A DNA stretch of 64,000 nucleotides, taken from positions 600,001 through 664,000 of the forward strand of contig LSRY02000036.1 of NCBI GenBank assembly GCA_001643675.2. The letters run 5' to 3'. The notes beneath the pieces were generated by a model. The model was not told the DNA's origin and did no database searches. It saw nothing but the letters and a program-made list of their open reading frames with translations. The stretch comes from Monocercomonoides exilis. Taxonomy: Eukaryota; Preaxostyla; Oxymonadida; Polymastigidae. This document shows positions 11,310 to 21,163 of the stretch, in pieces. A program made the translations under genes and the position numbers. Each line of letters starts with the position of its first letter. Position 1 is the first letter of the stretch.

Positions 11310-12774
11310 TCATCCATTTGCAAAATAATCAGAAATATTTAATGACAATCTAAAATGATATTTTTCTCTGATAAAATAAACCGTTTCATTGAAAGTTGTG
11401 ATGGTATCTTCGTATCCTTCTTCTTCCATCTTTTCAAACACTTTCCTTTTAGTTGCCTTTCTTTTTGCTTCTTCCATTTCATCTTTCTCCTCGTCTTTTA
11501 GTCTTTCTGAAATATTCATAAAGAATCTCAAGCAATCACACATAGCTTCATCTTCCAATGTTGGCTGCTGAAGTTCCTCCAAAATGAGATCAGCAGCTCC
11601 TTCCTTCAAAAAAGCACCAATATTCACAGAGTTGCAACCCGCCGCGTTTGCAAAAGCACATATGAACTGATTGTGAATTCCTCTGTGATTAGCCTTTGAT
11701 GCACGAACCAACTGAGCAATGCTGCCAATAATCTCAGCAAAGCCTTCATTCCACAATGTGCATAAGATAAAGAAATAATCAACTGTATCAAGCCATCTCA
11801 TTAAAATAATCTCTTCTTTTGTCTCTTTTCTTCTCTTTTCATTCTCTTCTTCCTTCGTCTTCCAATCCACACATCTTGTTAGCTCTTTAACTTCTCTTGC
11901 TGATTCTCTCGCAAATTGCAGTTCGTTCACAATAACATCCTCCAAGCTATTGTCACAGTAAAATCGGTTCGTTAAAAGCTCCCAAGCGAACAGATAAGCA
12001 AGTCGAGTCATATTTCTGTGTTTCTGATGATATTGGATAATCTCTTTGATTTCATTCAAATACAATTCTTTATCCATTTTCTTATAAAAAAGAGAGATAA
12101 AAATCAGTAATATCAAAAATGAAATAGAAATGCTCACACTTGAAATCCAATATTGTTCAAAGCCAGCAAAGCCATTTCCACTTTTTTTTGAACTTCCTCG
12201 CTTTCCTCCTTGTTCAATGCAACTTTAAGAAGACAAGGCATGTAAGTTGAAAGCAATTCCTCAGAAGCCCACCTGTTCAACAAAAGATAGCATTCGCAAA
12301 GATCAACAAGACGCTTTTCATTCTTTTCCTCATTTTTCTTTTCTTCTTCAATAATCATCTCTTTTATTCTTTCGCTCAATGAAGAATACGCAAATCCTAA
12401 AACCCGCATATCTTTCAAAACGATGCAATATCCAACATGCTTCAACAGAAAAATCGCATTTCCCATCGAAAGTTTCTCTTCTTTAATCATTTCTTCCATT
12501 TTATTGAACATTTCTTTTGTGAAGACAGATTCAAATTCTTCTTCCTCCATTTCGTCAATTATTACATTCATTTCAAGGATTTTCTGCGTTTGTGCATTCT
12601 CATCGCAATGTTCCAGCTCACCAAGAAATTCTTCGAAAACAATAATAAAATAAATAGAAATGGGCTTTCAAATCACAGAATCATAAACAAACCTGAAAAA
12701 AGTTCGTTTGATGTTATCTTTTTGAGCTCATCGATAGACTTATCAATAGCTCGAAAATCCTTTCTGCTTATCAT
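11310..12774 (-). CDS. Helical repeat-like family protein, intact copy 3 (3 exons, 447 aa)
   Basis: Exons 12774-12693, 12630-12140 and 12080-11310 (82, 491 and 771 nt). Introns are 62 and 59 nt. The first two exons have exactly the lengths seen in copy 1, and the whole model is open. The start is the ATG at 12774, inside flanking DNA almost identical to that of copy 1. Family blocks are EFESVFTKEMFNKMEEM, RLVDLCECYLL, LQFARESAREVKELTRCV and the C-terminal LSLNISDYF. It is acidic/basic and helical with no recognised domain, no signal peptide and no TM. Function is unknown. With copy 1 it forms the coding part of a large inverted duplication. Confidence 0.85.
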
Positions 12775-13460
12775 GTTCAGTGAATAACATGTTCATATTC
12801 GTTCTTTTCTCAACAAAATAAACGAAAAATTCAAACATCATTTATTTTCTTTCAAGAAGCAAATCTAGCTTCAACACAAATCGCTTTGTTCTATAAAACA
12901 ATTGTTTTTGCAATAAAAGTTCAACGAGACAGCAGAGTTCGGCTGAACGAGGAAAAAATAGAAAACTTTTTGTTTCTGATTGATCAAACCAACAGAAATT
13001 CATGATGATGATATTTTCCTTTGTCTTTTTTCAATTTGAAGCAAATGCATTCTGAGATGGAATTGCAATCGCTTCTAAGAAGCAAATGAAATTCTTTTTG
13101 TGAGAAAATAGAAACGGGCAAATAAAACGATTCTTGATGAAAAAATATGTCTCATTTGGATTCAACAATTCTGACTGAAACAAGGAGAACAAATGTTTGC
13201 ACACCTTAACAATGTTATCTGTTTTCAACTTGCCTTCTTTTTAATTTTCTTATTAAAATGACTCGTTGAACTGTTGAAGATGAAAGAATTTAACAATCAA
13301 AAAAGATAAGAAGAGCAAAAGAAAAGGGCAATTGTTTCAAAAGAATGCGAATGCAGAACAAACAAATATGAAGAAAGAATGGAACAAAATTCGACAAGCC
13401 CCAAGGAGGCAAGGAGAATTGGGTAATGAGCAAAATGGGCATTATTTGAGAGGCCAACTC
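12775..13460. repeat. Right arm of the large inverted duplication (5' flank)
   Basis: Reverse complement of 1-686 with scattered substitutions and small indels. It includes the sequence just upstream of the start codon and landmarks such as 'tgttattcactgaacatgat'. Because the left arm is cut by the window edge at its match to about 13460, the true arm may be longer. Confidence 0.8.
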
Positions 13461-14264
13461 CAACAACAAAGCTTTATCATTTTGAAAATCAGACAAAGAC
13501 ACGACAAAAGAAGAAGCAGAAAATGACCTTTTTTTAAACTGCGAATTGTTTTGTAAATTCAACAGAAAAAGCCATTTTTTCCAGACAAAACGAGATGGAA
13601 AAAAGGAAACAGCAAAAGCAACTTGGCCTTGAGAAACACAAAGATGACACACAAATTGCCATTTCTTATTTGGGCGAAAACAATGAACAGACTTCAATGA
13701 AAGGAATTCGTCTTTCTTTTTTTGAGTCTCATTCAATCTGAATGAAGGGAGTGCAGAATTCAATGATTCATGTTCTGATAATACCGTCAGCTCAGATGAA
13801 AGAAAAAATCGAATTATTCGATTTGTCTTGTTTGATTGAGCATTTCATGTTCAGTTGAATTCAATAGAATAACCAGATGAATGAATGAACGATGTCTCAT
13901 TAATTGTTCATTTTATTTCTGTGTTCAACATCACTTTCCAACAGAAAAGCCTTCTTTTTCTCGGTTTCTTCTTTTAATCCCACTGAATATATTGTCAACC
14001 TCGTCATCATCGCTTTCTTCTCATTTTTCACCTTCTTCTTCTTCTCCTTCACCTTCTCCTCCTTCTTCAGCTTTTTTCTCTTCTGCTTTATCATTTCCTT
14101 CGTCTTCTTCTTCCTCTCCTTCCTCTTCTTCTCCTTCTCCTTCTCCTTCTCCTTCTCCTTCTCCAACTGCTGATATTGCTGATTAAATACAAATGAATCA
14201 TTTTCTGTGTTTTGTTCTGCCTTTCTATGAGCCAAATGAAGAGAAGGTGATCTTTTAATCTCAT
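13461..14264. other. Low-complexity and intergenic sequence
   Basis: About 800 bp. A minus-strand frame (13763-13290) and a plus-strand frame (13332-13526) overlap and neither has a domain. Between about 14030 and 14165 there is a Cys/Thr-base-rich simple repeat (ctt/ctcctt), which reads as a Lys/Glu-rich peptide on the minus strand (14268-13900). This could be a coiled-coil exon, but I cannot support a gene. Confidence 0.4.
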
Positions 14265-14953
14265 TCAATTCATCAAAAAAACAGAAACAGCAGAAGAATC
14301 AGAAATTCTGTTAACTTTGTTGAAAATAAAGGAAATTGCTTTGTTTAATTCATCATTTGAGATATTCTTTGGAGAAGAAGAGGAGGAGGAGAAAGAGGAG
14401 AAAGAGGAGAAAGAGGAGAAAGAGGAGAAAGACGAAGAGAAAGAAGGCGGAAGATGAATGAAATGTTTTATTGAAGGAAAGGTAAAGGAAAGACATATTG
14501 TCAACAGAAGAAGAAGAAGAAGAAGAATTTTCTTTTCTGTATGTGGATATGCTCCGTTTACCCAATAGCGCACTCTTTTATCATTAGTTGTTGTATAAGA
14601 CTTATCGAAAGGGTTATTCGATGTGAAGAGATTTTTATTGTCTTGAAAATACACATCGTGGCCATATGGAGTGGAAGTGGTTGAGCACCTGCAATCGTGG
14701 AAGAAGAAGAAACAGCAATAATGATTGTCGCTTGGAGCTATTGATTGACTTGGATTAAAATCCAATCCTCCGCCAAACGATACAGCTGAGCACGAAATGA
14801 ACTGGAGGCTCCTCATTTTGAATTGTGTGATTGGAACATATGAGCAATACATCCCTCCGCCATATTGACCTGTCGGCGAGCATGAAGTGAATAAACACTC
14901 AAGCACACAGGCACGCTCCATATTTTTATTTACTGTTCTGATACAGCCAGATC
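14265..14953 (-). pseudogene. Truncated beta-helix surface-protein fragment
   Basis: An exon-like segment opens after a TTTCAG acceptor (ending at 14954) and reads GSGCIRTVNKNMERACVLEC, followed by Cys-rich beta-helix repeats with the GGGMYCS and FGGGLDF turns and a TPYGHDVYFQDN block. That block corresponds to the GNDVVILSYDN and LGHDVYVVQG blocks in the two giant proteins at 39611-48634 and 53232-61301. After PHTEKK the homology stops and the frame runs through Leu- and Ser/Phe-rich simple repeats to a stop. No upstream exon with a matching phase was found, and no TM or cytosolic module follows. I read it as a gene fragment cut off by microsatellite sequence. A short expressed protein is possible. 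Confidence 0.55.
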
Positions 14954-15061
14954 CTGAAATAGTGAATATTTAGATAAATATATCTCATCTATGAAAAGTG
15001 CTTTTATTTTAGATTTATCTAATTCAATTTTTCTTTTTCTTTTTTGTTTTTTGTTACTTCT

Positions 15062-15271
15062 TCAAATTTCACATTCCGTCTCATCTGCTCGCATTTTTGT
15101 TAATATTTTCTTTTCAAATGCTGCAAACCACGCAATTCTTTTATATCCCATCTCCTTCAGTGGAAAATTTCTGACAATCATTTTTTTAAAATTGGAGACC
15201 ATCACAGATTGACAAAAATTTATTATTATTTCTTTTTCGATTATATTAAGTGATTGTGTTGGATCATTCAT
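15062..15271 (-). CDS. Small hypothetical ORF (69 aa), doubtful
   Basis: ATG at 15271, open to 15062. The peptide is basic with normal amino-acid mix (for example MVSNFKKMIVRNFPLKEMGY) and reads more like coding than random AT-rich sequence, but no domain, partner exon or relative was found. It lies between a truncated gene fragment and a repeat-protein gene. It could be a relic. Confidence 0.25.
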   Translation of the reverse strand: MNDPTQSLNIIEKEIIINFCQSVMVSNFKKMIVRNFPLKEMGYKRIAWFAAFEKKILTKMRADETECEI

Positions 15272-15602
15272 GGTTTTTCAATACTTCTTTCTTCGAAAGA
15301 GGTTTTCAAATTTTTGAAAAATGATTAACTGGAATTTAATAACTCTTTTTTGGAATAAATATTTTTTGTTTAAATGAACTGGGTAATCTTGAATAAACAC
15401 TGATTATTTGAAATAAAAATTTTTCTTCCATAAATTCTTCTTTTTCTCATTGTATAAAATGAATCTCGAAATGTTAGATTAAAATTTCGAAATATTTATG
15501 TCAACCCATAACGAAACAGAATTATTGAAAGATCAAACATATTTGTTGAATCGCTTGTTTGCAAGCAACAAGCAATTGCAGTTCACATAAAATAACAAGG
15601 AA

Positions 15603-17432
15603 ATGGGAAATAAAGTTGATACGATGAATCCTAAGAGAGATGCATATGGATGTACAAAAGCCATGAATTGGATAAGGTACAAAAAAACTGAACCACCAAA
15701 GAGTATGAAGCATGATATCACGCTTAAAGATGTAGACGGACGAACAATGGCAATGCACTGGATTGCAATCGTCAAATCAGATCCTCCAGAATGGATGAGA
15801 CATGATGCCACACTTACAGATACAAACGAAGAGACGATGGCCATGCAATGGATTCAGTTTGTTCAAACAGAACCACCAAAATGGATGAGGCATGATATAA
15901 CACTTGGCAATAAAGGCGGATGGACACTGGCCATGATATGGGTTGAAAATGTGAAAACAGATCCACCAGAATGGATGAGACACGATATCACACTTGGCAA
16001 TAAAGGCGGATGGACGATGGCCATGCTGTGGACTTATCATGTTAAAACAGATCCACCAGAATGGATGAGACACGATATCACACTTGGCAATAAAGGCGGA
16101 TGGACGATGGCAATGCTGTGGACTTATCATGTTAAAACAGAACCACCAGAATGGATGAAGCATGATACTTCGCTTGTGAACAAAAATGGGTGTACAATGG
16201 CTATGAACTGGATTTTAGATGTGAAGACAGAACCACCAATTTGGCTGAGACACGATGCAGAGCTTAAGGATAGAAATGGAATGACTTTGGCCATGAATTG
16301 GATTATTTTGAAAGAAAATACTCCACCGGAATGGATGAGGCACGATGCTGCACTTGCGAACAATGATGGCTGGACGATGGCAATGCTGTGGATAAGTAAA
16401 GTTAAAACGGATGTTCTGGGATGGATGAGACATGACATCACCCTGCGCAACAAGGACGGATGGACGATGGCGATGATCTGGATTGAAAATGTGAAAACAG
16501 AGCCACCGGAATGGATGAGGCACGACGTAACGCTTGCGAACAATGATGGATGGACGATGGATATGCTGTGGATAAAGCACATCAAAACAAACCCTCCTGA
16601 GTGGATGAAGGCGGACAAAGCACCTCACGATAAAGAAAAGAGAAGAGAGGGAGCGAGCTGTGAAAATGAGAGAAAATGTGAAAGTTTGGAGGGAGGAAAG
16701 GACGAAGCGAAAGGTTATGACAGAAATGGAAGAACAGAGGCGATGAACTGGATTATCGAAAAAAAAGCAGAGCCTCCAGAGGAAATGAGGCACGAGGCGA
16801 CAGAGGGAGACGAGGAAGGAAGAACAATGGCGATGCTGTGGATAGAGAATGTGAAGAGCGAACCTCCGGAATGGATGAGGCACGATGTGGGGCGTGGGGA
16901 CATGTATGGGAGAACGATGGCGATGACATGGATTGTGAACGTGAAAACAGAGCCGCCGGAGTGGATGAGGCACAGAGGGATGCAAGTGGACAAGGACGGG
17001 TGGACTATGGCGATGCACTGGATCAGGCACGTCAAATCAGAACCACCAGAGTGGATGCGGCACGAGGTTACGGTTGGGGATGAGAACGGATGGACAATGG
17101 CGATGCATTGGATTGGGGATGTTCAGACAGAGCCTCCGGAGTGGATGAGACACGAGGCAGTGTTTAGTGACCAGAATGGAATGACGATGGCTATGCACTG
17201 GATTACGTGGGTGAAGACAGCACCGCCAGAGTGGATGAGGCACAGAACGACACAAGTGGACAAGAGCGGGAGGACGATGGCGATGCTGTGGATTGCGAAT
17301 GTTAAGAGCGAACCGCCGGAGTGGATGAGGCACGATGCAAACATCAGCAACAAGGAAGGGTGGACGATGAAGACATTTTGGAAGAACTATGTTGAGAGCG
17401 AGGTTCCGGGATGGATGAAAGGAGATTGCTAA
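15603..17432 (+). CDS. Tandem 30-residue repeat protein (WT-AM..W / PPEWMRHD units), 609 aa
   Basis: Single exon from the ATG at 15603. The protein consists almost entirely of about 20 head-to-tail units of exactly 30 residues with consensus NKDGWTMAMLW and, after a V-K spacer, TEPPEWMRHD. Nineteen units are recognisable. One (about residues 340-369) has lost the motif yet keeps exactly 30 residues (Lys/Glu/Gly-rich). At the DNA level the unit is 90 bp, and units 5 and 6 are nearly identical, indicating recent duplication. The pattern looks like a divergent ankyrin-type helix-turn-helix repeat, as in other protist proteins with a G-x-T-x-A-M motif, so a protein-binding scaffold is likely. There is no signal peptide or TM. 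Base composition becomes steadily GC-richer toward the 3' end although the peptide barely changes. Confidence 0.88.
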   Translation: MGNKVDTMNPKRDAYGCTKAMNWIRYKKTEPPKSMKHDITLKDVDGRTMAMHWIAIVKSDPPEWMRHDATLTDTNEETMAMQWIQFVQTEPPKWMRHDITLGNKGGWTLAMIWVENVKTDPPEWMRHDITLGNKGGWTMAMLWTYHVKTDPPEWMRHDITLGNKGGWTMAMLWTYHVKTEPPEWMKHDTSLVNKNGCTMAMNWILDVKTEPPIWLRHDAELKDRNGMTLAMNWIILKENTPPEWMRHDAALANNDGWTMAMLWISKVKTDVLGWMRHDITLRNKDGWTMAMIWIENVKTEPPEWMRHDVTLANNDGWTMDMLWIKHIKTNPPEWMKADKAPHDKEKRREGASCENERKCESLEGGKDEAKGYDRNGRTEAMNWIIEKKAEPPEEMRHEATEGDEEGRTMAMLWIENVKSEPPEWMRHDVGRGDMYGRTMAMTWIVNVKTEPPEWMRHRGMQVDKDGWTMAMHWIRHVKSEPPEWMRHEVTVGDENGWTMAMHWIGDVQTEPPEWMRHEAVFSDQNGMTMAMHWITWVKTAPPEWMRHRTTQVDKSGRTMAMLWIANVKSEPPEWMRHDANISNKEGWTMKTFWKNYVESEVPGWMKGDC

Positions 17433-17891
17433 GTTTGAGTGAATGCTTTGATTGTTCGGCTGCTGTTTGGATGGCTGAACAAATACCATGCAACGATTGA
17501 AATGAACGTCATGCCATTGTTTTTTGATTTCTTCTTATTTTTTGGTACAACTTTTCATTTTTTCAGAATAATAATTAAAGATGTTTTATTGCTTGATATT
17601 TTTCATTTTTGTATCTCTGCATTCAATTTGTATCTATTTGTTAATTTTATTGCTTGTTGATTTGAGACACACTTCAGCATTTTCCAACGGTTTTCTATTG
17701 ATTACAAACAAAAGACATCACTTCATGGTGATTTAAAGTTTACTGTCTTTCAAAACCTGTTATTTCTCTATGTCTGAAACAATCTTCTAAAAGTACATCA
17801 TAAATTGTTCTCAATCGAAAAACTTAAAAGCAAAGTCGAAAAACATTCAAACGAAATTTTTAATCTTTATTTAAGATCGAAATTTTGATAA

Positions 17892-18152
17892 TCTGGGTGA
17901 TTATTTTTGAAATCATAACTTTTTTCGATATGTTATTCTTTCAAATTCTGCTTGTCATTGGGAAAAGCTTTAGAATTCAAATGCTTAATTTATCACAAAT
18001 GTTAAGAGAATAAGTGAATCTGCTGAAATAAAGATGAGAATTTTTCTTATTAACCTTTTCACTATTCTGTGATCATTTATTTTTATCCAAAGAAAATTTT
18101 TGAACAGAAAAATTTGAATGAAATAAAATGATTTCAAAAATAATCACCTATA
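17892..18152. repeat. MITE-like element, family A, copy 2
   Basis: About 261 bp. The left end reads 'tgggtgattatttttgaaat' and the right end is its inverse, 'atttcaaaaataatcaccta'. The terminal repeats are the same as at 7036-7299 and 61550-61814. No ORF inside. Confidence 0.65.
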
Positions 18153-18242
18153 TTGTGAATGGAAATGTTTTCATATTTTTTTAATTTTTGAGTTTTTCTT
18201 TTCGGAATATATTTTTCAATCAAAACAAAATTGAATTCGCAT

Positions 18243-18487
18243 GACTAATTTTTTTTTTTTTGAAAACTTCCTTTTGTTTAAATTTCAAATAAAACAGAAA
18301 TTTCATATATCAATCATATTTCGGTTCTCAATCACCAAATTTTACTGTGATGAAAACAAATACTTGACAATTTTATAATTTCCTTTTTAATGAAGTTTTA
18401 TTCATTGGAACAGAAAATTGATGAAAACATGAAATTAATATTTTATTTGAAAATTAAACAAAAGGAAGTTTTCAAAAAAGATTAGCC
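18243..18487. repeat. MITE-like element with about 45-bp terminal inverted repeats (family C)
   Basis: The left end (18243-18295) contains 'gaaaacttccttttgttta' followed by 'aatttcaaataaaa'. The right end (18440-18487) is its inverse, 'taaacaaaaggaagttttca', and the outer 'ctaat' also mirrors. The roughly 245-bp unit is non-coding. No clear target-site duplication was seen. Confidence 0.65.
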
Positions 18488-18864
18488 ACATAACTTGATA
18501 TGAATTTCTTTTCTTCTTCCTCTTCCTCTTCTTTATTTACGTATTCCGCCTTTGAATAAAATTATTTATTATTTCTGTTTCCAATAACAATCCCCATTAA
18601 TAACCAACCCTTCCAAAAATTTTAATAATAACATTAAAAAAGTACATGCAAATTGTAATTTTGCAACAACGTTCAAAAAAATAATGAGTTAACAAATAAA
18701 ATTTGATAGTTATGTAAATAATAAACACTTTGCATGATATTTCACAAAAAATTTGAAAATGTTCATAAAGAACATCTTTTCGCAACTCACGAGAGAAAAA
18801 AATCGAAAATTTGACTTTGGTATCCTTATTGTCACCGCTGAGCGCAATATATGTTTAGATGAGT

Positions 18865-21054
18865 CTAATTGTTGCTTTCTTTATTTAATTCTCCAATTCT
18901 CTCTACTTCATTCTCTATTTCATCTTCTTTTTCATCACCATATTTGATGACGCTGCCGTTGCTTTCCTCTTCCTCTTTTTCATTCATCTCTTCTTCTTCT
19001 TCTTCTTCCTCTTTTTCTTCCTCTTCCTCTTCTGAATCATTTATCGTCTCTCTTTCCATCACCCTTTCTTTTTCTTTTTCCTGCTTTTTCATCAGTTCAA
19101 TCAAATGCTGTTTTTCTTCCTCAGCCTGTACCTCCATCATTTTGTCTATTCTCTCCTTCTCCTTCTCCTTCTCCTTCTCCTTCTCCTTCTCCTTCTCTTC
19201 TCTGTCTCTCTGCAGCTGCCTCACATCAAATGTAGGCACGATGGGCTCTCTGCTCCTTTTCTTCTGTTCAGCCGAGTGCGCTTGGGCATTACGTGCCTCG
19301 TGTCCACCTTTCAGATTTATCTCTTTCTCGGCTTGCGATTCTTCACATGTAGAACAATGTTCAGCAAATGCTTCATCTGATGCTTCCTCTTTCTTATCTT
19401 CATTTTGGCCTTTCTGACGAGAGTCGTAAAACGAAGAAGGAAACGAAGCAATTTGCTTGCTAAGCTGTGGGACAGAAGAATTGCGTGGTAGATGATTGCT
19501 TGAATCAAAAGGCTTAACTTCTCTTTCCGCTTTTAAACTATTGACTGCTTCGTTCAATCTGCCAACTTTCTCTTTCTCGTTTTCTTCTGTGCATTTTGGG
19601 CTTTCACGCGTTGCATCTTCGTAATTGCCTTCTTCATCTTCTTCGTTTATAAGAAGAAGGTAGCTTGACTTCAGCATTGGGACAGACTGACTAAAAGGGG
19701 ACGAAAGGCCCTGCTCAGCAGTGAAATGAGACGATGACGGAGAAGAGCCAGAGGAAGAGGAAGAGGAAGCGCATGCAATCGACGAGGAAAGTGAAGCATG
19801 TGATGCTGATTGAATGTGACTGGCAGATGGAGTAGTCGGTGCTGGAGAGGTTGTGAAAGGAAAGACAAACTGGGAGAATTCGGAAGGCGGAGAGGGAAAC
19901 TGAGGAGGCAAAAAGTGAAGCGAACGCGAAGTCAAAGGCGTTGAGGAGGCAGATGTGGAGGCAGTTGATGGTCTTCGAGCGCTTCGTGGGGTGGTTTCCT
20001 GCGAAGCAAGCATCGATGCAACAAATGGGTTAGGAATGGCAGCACGCATCTTCGCCATCTCTGCTTCTTGGGCCTGCTTAAAGGGGGACACAGGAAGTGG
20101 AGAAGAAGTGATAGTCTTAAAGGCGTTTGTTGGAAGAGGTGGAAGTGTTTTTGTTGAAGGTGATGGAGTGGCCAAAAAAATGTTGAATACAGATGAAGAT
20201 TCAGGGGTTGAGGAAACAGATTTGCATTTAGCAACAGACTGTTCCAAAGAAGTTGAAGCAGAAGGAGTTGAAAATGAGCTTGAGGCAAGTGAAGCTTTTG
20301 AGTTTAAGGAATGAGAAGATGATGTTGGAGTTTCACAGTTAGATGGAGAAGATGAATGAACTAAGTTTTTTTCATTATGATTTGAAAATGGATTTTCTTG
20401 CTGTAAATTAGGGCGTGGAGGCGTAAACACGGAAGAAGCTGGACTTAAACAAGAATTATTATGTACAAGTGTAATATTATTAAGTCCATTATTGCGTAAA
20501 TCTTTATTTGAAGCAGAAAGAAGAGGAGATTCTTTAATTTGAATGTTTTCACGAGGAGGAGATATTACCGGTGAAAATGCCGCAGCCCCTGACGCGGATA
20601 TAGTTTTATTATTACAGAAGCAATTTGTTATTCCGTTTGTCGATGAGCTTGAAAGACTTTGCTGTAATGAAATATCTGCATCCTTATCTTCAAAAAAATG
20701 GATAAATTCCCTGAATATACTCATTCTACTTTGATCGTCAATTTCACGTCGAAGTATAAAGCTATGTGCGAATTTTTCTCCTTTCCAAGGCCCAGAATCA
20801 GCCTCACATGAGCATTGGATGAATACAAAGGGCTCGAATCTGTTAGATAATAAGGAATAAACATTCACATGGTTATCCTTATAGCTCTTATTGCTTTCAT
20901 CGATTTGTTGAAGTCCAAAAAATGTTTTTGTGGTTCCTTTGCGCAAAACTAATTTAATTGCATCCACAGAATAGAGTTCAGACAGTCTTTTCAGATCAAA
21001 TACAGCTTCTTTATAAAACAAATTAATAAACTCCTTTGCAACGGTCCCTTCCAT
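18865..21054 (-). CDS. NTF2-domain, low-complexity protein (G3BP-like architecture), 729 aa
   Basis: The start is taken as the ATG at 21054 (MEGTVAKEFINLFYKEAV); codons upstream are open but lack an ATG. Residues 1 to about 130 look like an NTF2-like fold: the opening helices VAKEFINLFYKEAVFDLKRL, then the strands FVFIQCSCEADSGPWKGEKF and AHSFILRREID ending in a FREFIHFFED segment. This order fits the NTF2 domain at the N-terminus of G3BP-type RNA-binding proteins. A long Ser/Pro/Thr-rich region follows, then a Lys/Glu-rich coiled coil and a poly-Glu tail. No RRM is visible, so this is 'G3BP-like' only in layout. It would act in the cytoplasm, in RNA-granule biology or transport. It starts about 110 bp from the divergent F-box gene. 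The fold assignment is inferred by eye. Confidence 0.6.
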   Translation of the reverse strand: MEGTVAKEFINLFYKEAVFDLKRLSELYSVDAIKLVLRKGTTKTFFGLQQIDESNKSYKDNHVNVYSLLSNRFEPFVFIQCSCEADSGPWKGEKFAHSFILRREIDDQSRMSIFREFIHFFEDKDADISLQQSLSSSSTNGITNCFCNNKTISASGAAAFSPVISPPRENIQIKESPLLSASNKDLRNNGLNNITLVHNNSCLSPASSVFTPPRPNLQQENPFSNHNEKNLVHSSSPSNCETPTSSSHSLNSKASLASSSFSTPSASTSLEQSVAKCKSVSSTPESSSVFNIFLATPSPSTKTLPPLPTNAFKTITSSPLPVSPFKQAQEAEMAKMRAAIPNPFVASMLASQETTPRSARRPSTASTSASSTPLTSRSLHFLPPQFPSPPSEFSQFVFPFTTSPAPTTPSASHIQSASHASLSSSIACASSSSSSGSSPSSSHFTAEQGLSSPFSQSVPMLKSSYLLLINEEDEEGNYEDATRESPKCTEENEKEKVGRLNEAVNSLKAEREVKPFDSSNHLPRNSSVPQLSKQIASFPSSFYDSRQKGQNEDKKEEASDEAFAEHCSTCEESQAEKEINLKGGHEARNAQAHSAEQKKRSREPIVPTFDVRQLQRDREEKEKEKEKEKEKEKERIDKMMEVQAEEEKQHLIELMKKQEKEKERVMERETINDSEEEEEEKEEEEEEEEMNEKEEEESNGSVIKYGDEKEDEIENEVERIGELNKESNN

Positions 21055-21163
21055 AAACAAACTATAAAAATGTTTGATAAATAAGAAAAATAATGATTGA
21101 AATAAGACTGCAATCACTTATGGGTAATTTTCGAATAAAAAAATATTGGCATATGGATCAAAA
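21055..21163. promoter_or_regulatory. Shared divergent promoter region
   Basis: Only 109 bp, very AT-rich, separate the start codons of the NTF2-domain gene (minus) and the F-box gene (plus). Both promoters must lie here or inside the transcription units. No specific motif can be named. Confidence 0.45.

Larger units (their letters stand above)
17433..18864. other. AT-rich intergenic region between convergent genes
   Basis: About 1.4 kb separating the 3' ends of the repeat-protein gene and the NTF2-domain gene. It contains two inverted-repeat elements (17892-18152 and 18243-18487) and no supportable ORF. Confidence 0.6.

Noticed and set aside
13290-13763. 157-residue ORF on the minus strand in the right arm of the duplication
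   Set aside because: Only partly open in the left arm, hydrophobic low-complexity product, and no ATG-based model conserved between arms.
15603-17432. CRISPR-like or satellite array of 90-bp periodic repeats
   Set aside because: No repeat-spacer alternation; variation is mostly synonymous or conservative and the frame stays open throughout, so it is coding.
15777-17489. Several long antisense ORFs with repeated HPFW / HPLR motifs
   Set aside because: Shadow translations of the 90-bp coding repeats; the plus strand is one continuous 609-codon frame with ATG.
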